Of a DNA stretch of 43,986 nucleotides, positions 41,349 through 43,986 are shown piece by piece. Source of the stretch: Bacteroidota bacterium (lineage in GTDB: Bacteria > Bacteroidota > Ignavibacteria > Kryptoniales > JAKASW01). A program made the translations under genes and the position numbers. The notes beneath the pieces were generated by a model. That model was given only the letters and a program-made list of their open reading frames with translations, did not search any database and was not told the origin of the DNA. The stretch lies in the NCBI GenBank assembly GCA_021845665.1, contig JAJZVO010000038.1, positions 1 through 43,986 on the forward strand, read 5' to 3'. Numbering within the stretch: the first letter of the stretch is position 1; each line of letters starts with the position of its first letter.

Positions 41349-42614
41349 CTAGAGCGGCGATGAACCCCAGATCGCTGCAATGCCCCAGTTATAGTAGTCA
41401 ACGTCATTCCGCCAGATATATCCGCTGCTTCCGGAGTACTGTATGCCGGCGCCCTGCTGGTTTTGATTAATCTTATAGATCACGTTGCCGTCGCAGGTAA
41501 CGGTCAACGAGAGAACGTAGATACCATGGTTCACGTTGGAATTCGAGATGGTATTATTCAGTACCGACCCGGATGAGTTGTAGTAATATATTCCGTGACC
41601 GGAGTTGGCCGTGATGTTGCAGTTTGTGATCTCTACGTTCGAAGCGTTCTCGACATCAACCTGCGTTCCATAATCTATGTCTGCGTAGTCAATGGTGGAG
41701 CCATTTGCACCGGAGCCGTTTAGTACTATCGAACCCCAATCACCGGGGGAAGGAGAAGCTGAGTTTGACGTAAAGACGACCGGAGAACTCGATGATCCAT
41801 CAACGGATAGTGGAGAATTTGCAGTTATGCCGTAACCGCCACCAGTGTTGAAAACAACTCTAGTACCGGGCTCTATGGTCAGAGGAAAATCCGATGGTAC
41901 AGTGACAGCGGAATTGACGTAAACTACTCCCGACCACAGACCTGAGTTCACATTAGTGGGCGCTGTCCCAACGGATACAGGCTCAGTGGATGAACTTCCA
42001 TAGGAATTTGTAGCGGTTACCCAATAAGCGTCCGCTACATTTTCATCCGGAAGACTCGCAGCTGCTCCCGAGTCTGTGAATGATGTAGATGTGTAGTTAG
42101 ACGGGGTTATCACTGAGACGCTTCCGTTTGAGGCTTTGGAAACAGAATATGTCAGATTATTCAATGGTATTTGCGGATTCCACTTCAGGACCACATTCTG
42201 TCCGACAATGTTAACGGAGAAACCGGTTGGTTGAGGTGGAGCGTTAGGATTTCCACCGCCGCTTCCGATTCCTGTCAGAGTTCCGCCGGGCTCAACATCA
42301 ATACTTGACCCTGCCTCCTTAATGACTTGGCTTCCTCCGTCAATAATCAAATTTGCTCCGGCACATACCACCAATTGCACATTTGGCTCCAAAGTCAGCG
42401 TGCAACCATCCTGAACTTCCACCGTGTTGGTGGTGGCCAGTGTGGTGTAGCCGTCAGTAATGTAGATTGAATCGTTGCCGTTTGGATTTGGCGCGACAGT
42501 CACATTTCCAGACCATACCCCTGGTTGATTTATACTATCATCTACAACAGTAGAATTCGGATCCTGCCAATTGAAGACAACCTGTACATATTCATTATCG
42601 TTCAGGCCAAGATC
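41349..42614 (-). CDS. Middle fragment of second type IX-secreted protein
   Basis: The frame is open from a frameshift at about 42615 and begins DLGLNDNEYVQVVFNWQDP. It carries a low-complexity stalk (VEVQDGCTLTLEPNVQLVV), a fibronectin-III-like domain (residues around PQPTGFSVNIVGQNVVLKW, ending VTATNSYGSSS) and a beta-helix (VWSG-type strands, NNTISNSNVNHGIYV). It ends at TAG 41349, after which the next fragment continues in the same frame. An independent start at GTG 42503 has no ribosome-binding site. Confidence 0.7.
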   Translation of the reverse strand, partial: DLGLNDNEYVQVVFNWQDPNSTVVDDSINQPGVWSGNVTVAPNPNGNDSIYITDGYTTLATTNTVEVQDGCTLTLEPNVQLVVCAGANLIIDGGSQVIKEAGSSIDVEPGGTLTGIGSGGGNPNAPPQPTGFSVNIVGQNVVLKWNPQIPLNNLTYSVSKASNGSVSVITPSNYTSTSFTDSGAAASLPDENVADAYWVTATNSYGSSSTEPVSVGTAPTNVNSGLWSGVVYVNSAVTVPSDFPLTIEPGTRVVFNTGGGYGITANSPLSVDGSSSSPVVFTSNSASPSPGDWGSIVLNGSGANGSTIDYADIDYGTQVDVENASNVEITNCNITANSGHGIYYYNSSGSVLNNTISNSNVNHGIYVLSLTVTCDGNVIYKINQNQQGAGIQYSGSSGYIWRNDVDYYNWGIAAIWGSSPL

Positions 42615-43618
42615 AAAAAGGCCCCGTCTGCAAGGTCAATCCCGGCAGGCGAGGCACTGTCCGCGATGTCATACCCATTGGGATGATGCGGTGGTACCGG
42701 TTCACCGTAACCATCATTATAGCCTTCCCAATATGCTTCCTGTGCTTCAGGTACATATTGGGCTAATCCCGGTTCGCCACCGTGCGTCAAGTATTGGTAG
42801 ATGCGCCTCTGCGATTCAGGATCCCAGTAATTATCGTGCCAGTTTAGAGGGCCGACATCCCAAACTGGTACATCTGTTTCTACAGTTGAGCCATAGTAGA
42901 GGGTGACATTAAATACCGTTGATTGATCAGAACTATTCAGCACACTATGATCTGGCAAAGCGCAAAAAAAATCATTCGTCTGGATTACGTGACCGTTTGC
43001 AGTGGTAAGTCCGAGATCACCTTCACGCGTAGCATAAATCCAGACTCCTACTGTCGACACTCTATCTAGTTTTGACTTTGAACCTTTGGACCTTTCTGGT
43101 GTGAGTTGCGCGCGATTGACATATTGGGGGGTGCCGTATTTCACCATTGAGGCTAAGCGATTCTCGGGTACTACATTCACGCTGCTCATTCCGTTCCGTA
43201 AACTGATAGTAAACGTCGGTGAGAAAAGGGCGCCAGGCGGCACCATAAACTTCCTTACGAGCACTTGTTGGTAGCCACTTGCTTTTACCACCAATTCATA
43301 ACTCTGACCGGAATCAGGTGTTGGGACGAAATTTATTAGAAATCCCCCGCTGTCGTTCGTGGCTGCCCTCGGTCGGAAGTGAGATGTAGACGACACTAAA
43401 TCCTTATCCACTTTCTCCATCCCTGCCGTCGGGTCAGAATTTGGGGCGAGCAAATACACCTCAGCTCCGGCAATAGGCTTTCCAGTGGCCGCGTCTAAGA
43501 CAGAGCCGCTTACGTTTCCGACGTATTTGCTTGGATTCATCGGTATTCCTCTGATCCCCGCATCGGCATAGAGAGCAGATAGAAAGAAAATCATGGAAGC
43601 CATGATCATTTTGTTCAT
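42602..43618 (-). CDS. N-terminal fragment of second type IX-secreted protein
   Basis: ATG 43618 follows GGAGG by five bases and gives a signal peptide (MNKMIMASMIFFLSALYADA); the open frame to 43741 is ignored. A carboxypeptidase-regulatory-like beta domain follows (NVSGSVLDAATGKPIAGAEV), then a domain with conserved Trp and Tyr (SPAGIDLADGAF near the end). The frame ends at 42602 because a run of five T (42615-42619) is one short: with six, GAFF would continue as DLGLNDNEYV in the next fragment. Confidence 0.7.
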   Translation of the reverse strand: MNKMIMASMIFFLSALYADAGIRGIPMNPSKYVGNVSGSVLDAATGKPIAGAEVYLLAPNSDPTAGMEKVDKDLVSSTSHFRPRAATNDSGGFLINFVPTPDSGQSYELVVKASGYQQVLVRKFMVPPGALFSPTFTISLRNGMSSVNVVPENRLASMVKYGTPQYVNRAQLTPERSKGSKSKLDRVSTVGVWIYATREGDLGLTTANGHVIQTNDFFCALPDHSVLNSSDQSTVFNVTLYYGSTVETDVPVWDVGPLNWHDNYWDPESQRRIYQYLTHGGEPGLAQYVPEAQEAYWEGYNDGYGEPVPPHHPNGYDIADSASPAGIDLADGAFLILA

Positions 43619-43737
43619 CTGAACCTCCGATCTGTGTGAATGTAGAATGTCAATGACGCTATGAGAAGCAACGTGCAGGTAAATGGTCTTGCAATAGAAC
43701 AGGGAACGAACCCGCCCGGCACCAAGCCTTGTAAGCA

Positions 43738-43986
43738 TCACTTAGCAAAAATCACACTATCCGTTTGAGCTAGGTGAAATTTCCCATCTTCACCGTACCG
43801 GTAAATAAGCCGTTTCGATTTGCAGCACGATAAACTCCGACCGGAGCATTCAATTCTATTTACAACGATATCCCAAGCTCCGTCTTGAGAAGTGCTCAGA
43901 AAATTAAGATGCGCGGACACATACTTGCCTTCCTGATTCACGTCTTCCTCAGTATTGTATTTCCAGACCCTGGTAACCATATTCCC
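43738..43986 (-). CDS. Partial C-terminus of unknown protein
   Basis: The frame is open to the right edge of the window and ends at TAG 43738. The visible part (MVTRVWKYNTEEDVNQEGKY, WDIVVNRIECSGRSLSCCK, YRYGEDGKFHL) resembles a small beta-rich secreted domain with three cysteines. ATG 43980 could also be the true start but has no visible ribosome-binding site within the window. It lies upstream of the second type IX gene on the same strand. Confidence 0.4.
   Translation of the reverse strand, partial: GNMVTRVWKYNTEEDVNQEGKYVSAHLNFLSTSQDGAWDIVVNRIECSGRSLSCCKSKRLIYRYGEDGKFHLAQTDSVIFAK

Noticed and set aside
12384-43618. Genetic code change (TAG or TAA read as sense) to explain the interrupted type IX genes
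   Set aside because: TAG ends the M1 peptidase and vapB, and TAA ends sufS and pit, at the expected protein ends. No other conserved gene contains internal TAG or TAA.

Overview
The window looks like a piece of chromosome from a Bacteroidota/Chlorobi-group bacterium, most likely an Ignavibacteria-like lineage. Three things in the sequence point there. First, two sets of secreted-protein genes end in the PNPFNPTT...YDVLGR...SGVYFYRL...KKML type of C-terminal domain used by type IX secretion. Second, SecA carries the extra N-terminal coiled-coil insert usual for SecA in this phylum. Third, the intergenic DNA is full of short palindromic and 7-bp-type repeats. No rRNA, tRNA or CRISPR array was found. 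The species cannot be named from this sequence.

Layout. 1-1490 is gene-poor: a 20-codon ORF with a strong Shine-Dalgarno, an ORF holding fourteen 21-bp tandem repeats, and palindromic repeats. 1493-6585 (minus) is housekeeping: sufU-sufS (Fe-S assembly) and secA with a good promoter. 6690-7289 is a decayed hybrid histidine kinase. 7379-9349 (minus) is a secreted M1 metallopeptidase. 9734-12175 (plus) is a membrane SpoIIE/RsbU phosphatase. 12384-16084 (minus) is a type IX-secreted subtilase/beta-helix gene broken by two in-frame stops and a frameshift, followed upstream by a short lipoprotein. 16405-17590 is a graveyard with a LuxR-type remnant, an IS110 transposase fragment and structured repeats. 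17568-21425 (minus) has an inositol-monophosphatase-family enzyme, a 38-aa basic protein, a zinc-ribbon protein and clpC. 21757-23406 (plus) is a PhoU-like/PiT phosphate pair. 23415-26204 (minus) is polA. 26376-27986 (plus) is a tandem Yip1 pair. 28054-29232 (minus) is an AIF-like oxidoreductase. 29387-33286 (plus) is a tightly overlapping five-gene operon: an eIF2B-like isomerase-fold protein plus a complete ECF transporter (S, T and two ATPases). 33311-36404 (minus) is a sensor kinase with a pseudo-receiver partner. 36558-38162 (minus) is an NFACT/RqcH protein. 38245-39183 (plus) holds an alkyltransferase-like protein and a YbaK deacylase. 39237-39879 (minus) is a VapBC-type toxin-antitoxin pair. 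40140-43618 (minus) is a second broken type IX-secreted gene, paralogous to the first in its C-terminal half.

The most interesting signals are these. (1) Both large type IX-secreted genes are broken by single lesions while the pieces keep intact domains. (2) The ECF ATPase pair has one canonical and one degenerate composite site: ATPase 1 lost the H-loop His and ATPase 2 lost the LSGG signature. (3) Palindromic intergenic repeats differ between copies in both arms while keeping their pairing. (4) A second hairpin family, with CTGCGACTCACC in its arm, recurs four times and twice lies next to the first family. (5) A 21-bp repeat array encodes an F-x-I-A heptad with several frames open. No single new defence or metabolic system can be proven here. 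The eIF2B-like/ECF operon is the best candidate for an uncharacterised uptake-and-salvage pathway.
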